Source: CAG-411 sp963643465 (GTDB taxonomy: Bacteria > Bacillota > Clostridia > Lachnospirales > Lachnospiraceae). From it: a DNA stretch of 64,000 nucleotides. Both the position numbers and the translations under genes were made by a program. The notes under the pieces are model-generated. The model did not search any database. It had not been told where the DNA came from and saw only the letters and a list, made by a program, of their open reading frames with translations. The stretch covers positions 248,001 to 312,000 of the forward strand of contig CAVIJT010000001.1 of the NCBI GenBank assembly GCA_963643465.1, given 5' to 3'. Below are positions 62,577 to 64,000 of this stretch, one piece after another; position 1 is the stretch's first letter, and each line of letters starts with the position of its first letter.

Positions 62577-64000
62577 TCATATCTTTTGGAGAAATGCCTT
62601 AATTTCTGCTATTCCTTTATCATAAGATACATTTTCCACTGCCATCTTCACTTTTTCAAACATCTGTTCAAAATTTTCATTATAGGTATAGCTTTTTAGT
62701 TCCTCCACCAAGGCATCTGCCCGATCCAAATCATACTCTTTCAACGCATACATAAGGCTGTTCAATTTTTCAACCATAGCTCCAACCTCTAATTTTATTT
62801 TGTCTGCTTCATTTTTAGCTTTCATATACGGAAAGAGCAATTGTTTAAATCTTCGATACATTTGCAATAATGGTTCTGTTTCAGATGCAATCTCCGATAG
62901 ATCCTGATCCTTACCTGCCTGCTCCAATTTAGCTGCCAAATCAGATAATTCTATGGCTCCTACCAGCTTTGCTGCACTTTTTAGAGCATGTACCTCAATA
63001 ATATAATTTTTAATATCACCACACTTTTCATAAGTTTCAATGGTGTCTGCTTTATTATCTATGGTACGGTAAAATACTTCTATCAAACGCCAAAACATCT
63101 GTTCACTTCCGCAATATCGAATGGCTGATTCGGTATCAATCTCTTTTAAATCCGGCATACCGTTTTTTGACATAGATTTTATATCTTTCTGTTCCTTTAA
63201 CGTCTTAGGTTCCTCTTTTGTACCATGTCCTTTTTTCGGAAGCCATTTTTTCAATACTTTGACAATTTCCTCCATTTCAATTGGCTTTGCAACAAAATCA
63301 TTCAGTCCTTCTTTCAAGAACATTTCCTTTACGCCACTAACTGCATTGGCTGTCAACGCTATAATGGGAACCGTTTGATATTTTTCACCCTGCAACTGCC
63401 TGATTTTCCTTGTGGTTTCCACACCATCCATATCCGGCATCATATGATCCATAAAAATAATATCATACTCTTTTTTCTGAACCATCTCGATTGCTTCATA
63501 TCCACTAGATGCTGTTTCCATGCGCATTTGCAATGGTTTTAGCAATCCTACAGCCACCTGACGGTTCATGGCATTGTCATCTACAACCAATACTTTTGCA
63601 TCTACTGCCACAAATTCGTCTTCTTCTTTTTCCTGCACAGCAACAGGCGGATATTTTGCAAGAACCGTTTGTGGTATTGTGAAAGAAAAGACACTTCCTT
63701 TTCCATATTCACTTTCCACATTCATTTCTCCATTCATTAAATGAACCAATTGCTTGGAAATAGAAAGTCCCAGTCCGGTTCCCTCTATTTTTCGATTTCT
63801 TGCACCATCTACTTGTTGGAATGCGCCAAACAGCAGTTCCATATCTTCTGGTTTTATACCAATACCAGTATCTCTCACGCTGATTGTGAGCATTATTTGA
63901 TCTGCACTTCGTTTCTCATAATCCACCCACACACTGACAGAACCTTTCTCAGTAAATTTAATGGCATTATTTGCCAAGTTAATAAGTACCTGTCTGATCC
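62577..64000 (-). CDS. hybrid histidine kinase, C-terminal part (HATPase-REC-Hpt), cut by window edge
   Basis: The frame is open to the right edge; the visible end begins IRQVLINLANNAIKFTEKG, so the start lies outside. In order: HATPase (N-box at the edge, DTGIGI, GTGLGLSI), a receiver (VVDDNAMNR, Asp in IIFMDHMMPDMDG, Lys in AKPIEM) and an Hpt domain with the phospho-His in EVHALKSAAKLVG. The whole is a typical phosphorelay kinase; the input domain cannot be seen. A strong hairpin terminates it. Confidence 0.9.
   Translation of the reverse strand, partial: IRQVLINLANNAIKFTEKGSVSVWVDYEKRSADQIMLTISVRDTGIGIKPEDMELLFGAFQQVDGARNRKIEGTGLGLSISKQLVHLMNGEMNVESEYGKGSVFSFTIPQTVLAKYPPVAVQEKEEDEFVAVDAKVLVVDDNAMNRQVAVGLLKPLQMRMETASSGYEAIEMVQKKEYDIIFMDHMMPDMDGVETTRKIRQLQGEKYQTVPIIALTANAVSGVKEMFLKEGLNDFVAKPIEMEEIVKVLKKWLPKKGHGTKEEPKTLKEQKDIKSMSKNGMPDLKEIDTESAIRYCGSEQMFWRLIEVFYRTIDNKADTIETYEKCGDIKNYIIEVHALKSAAKLVGAIELSDLAAKLEQAGKDQDLSEIASETEPLLQMYRRFKQLLFPYMKAKNEADKIKLEVGAMVEKLNSLMYALKEYDLDRADALVEELKSYTYNENFEQMFEKVKMAVENVSYDKGIAEIKAFLQKI

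Overview
The window is chromosomal DNA of an AT-rich Gram-positive anaerobe, most likely a member of the Lachnospiraceae (Clostridia). The pointers are: a FabK-type fatty-acid operon in the clostridial/streptococcal order, a single-chain glycyl-tRNA synthetase, a tyrosyl T-box leader, a YqzL-RecO-Era neighbourhood, DUF6465 and DUF5050 proteins, an EF-P aminopentanone-reductase-like enzyme and purine-rich Shine-Dalgarno sites throughout. Almost every gene lies on the minus strand. No insertion sequence, prophage or CRISPR array was seen.

Layout. 1-5.1 kb: a regulator-kinase-ABC transporter module of antimicrobial-peptide type, cut by the left edge, then an AraC/GyrI-like regulator and a DUF5050 protein. 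5.2-13.7 kb: folC, glyS, a lipoprotein, recO with an overlapping yqzL-like gene, era and a large M16 peptidase whose leader carries a long inverted repeat. 14.3-25.1 kb: a cold-shock protein, an SH3/NlpC-P60 wall hydrolase, a CgeB-like glycosyltransferase, tRNA-Trp, a stand-alone receiver, a giant GGDEF-containing hybrid kinase, an O-antigen-ligase-like membrane protein and a nitrilase-family hydrolase. 25.2-33.6 kb: the type II fatty-acid operon acpP-fabK-fabD-fabG-fabF-accB-fabZ-accC-accD-accA, transcribed leftwards and without fabH or an adjacent MarR-type regulator. 33.8-37.8 kb: an ECF sigma factor with a small membrane protein, a divergent small Cys/Ser/Thr-rich peptide gene, and a convergent set of nucleotidyltransferase, HPr-kinase-like protein and small membrane protein. 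37.9-51.2 kb: housekeeping genes tyrS (T-box regulated), argC (flanked by two copies of one hairpin), an sce7726-like protein, a YfbR-like HD phosphohydrolase, uvrA, uvrB, a Ctp protease, an EnvC/PcsB-like M23 protein, ftsX and ftsE. 51.3-64 kb: a CdaR-type regulator, an MsmK/UgpC-type ATPase, a degenerate WecG/TagA-like protein, an LCP/LytR_C protein, a structured leader with an SDR and a TerB-AAA ATPase, an aminotransferase, a metallo-beta-lactamase-fold lipoprotein, a ParA protein, DUF6465, and a hybrid kinase cut by the right edge.

The most interesting region is about 34.0-37.8 kb. The small peptide at 34972 has a leader and junction resembling those of paeninodin-type lasso precursors: a Thr two residues before a Gly, then an Asp eight residues into the putative core. 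Its neighbours, an HPr-kinase-like protein and a PF14907-like nucleotidyltransferase, are companions known from such clusters. No lasso cyclase, leader peptidase or PqqD-like gene is visible, and the downstream part is far longer than a normal lasso core. It may therefore be an undescribed RiPP-like or peptide-tagging system, possibly controlled by the divergent ECF sigma factor.
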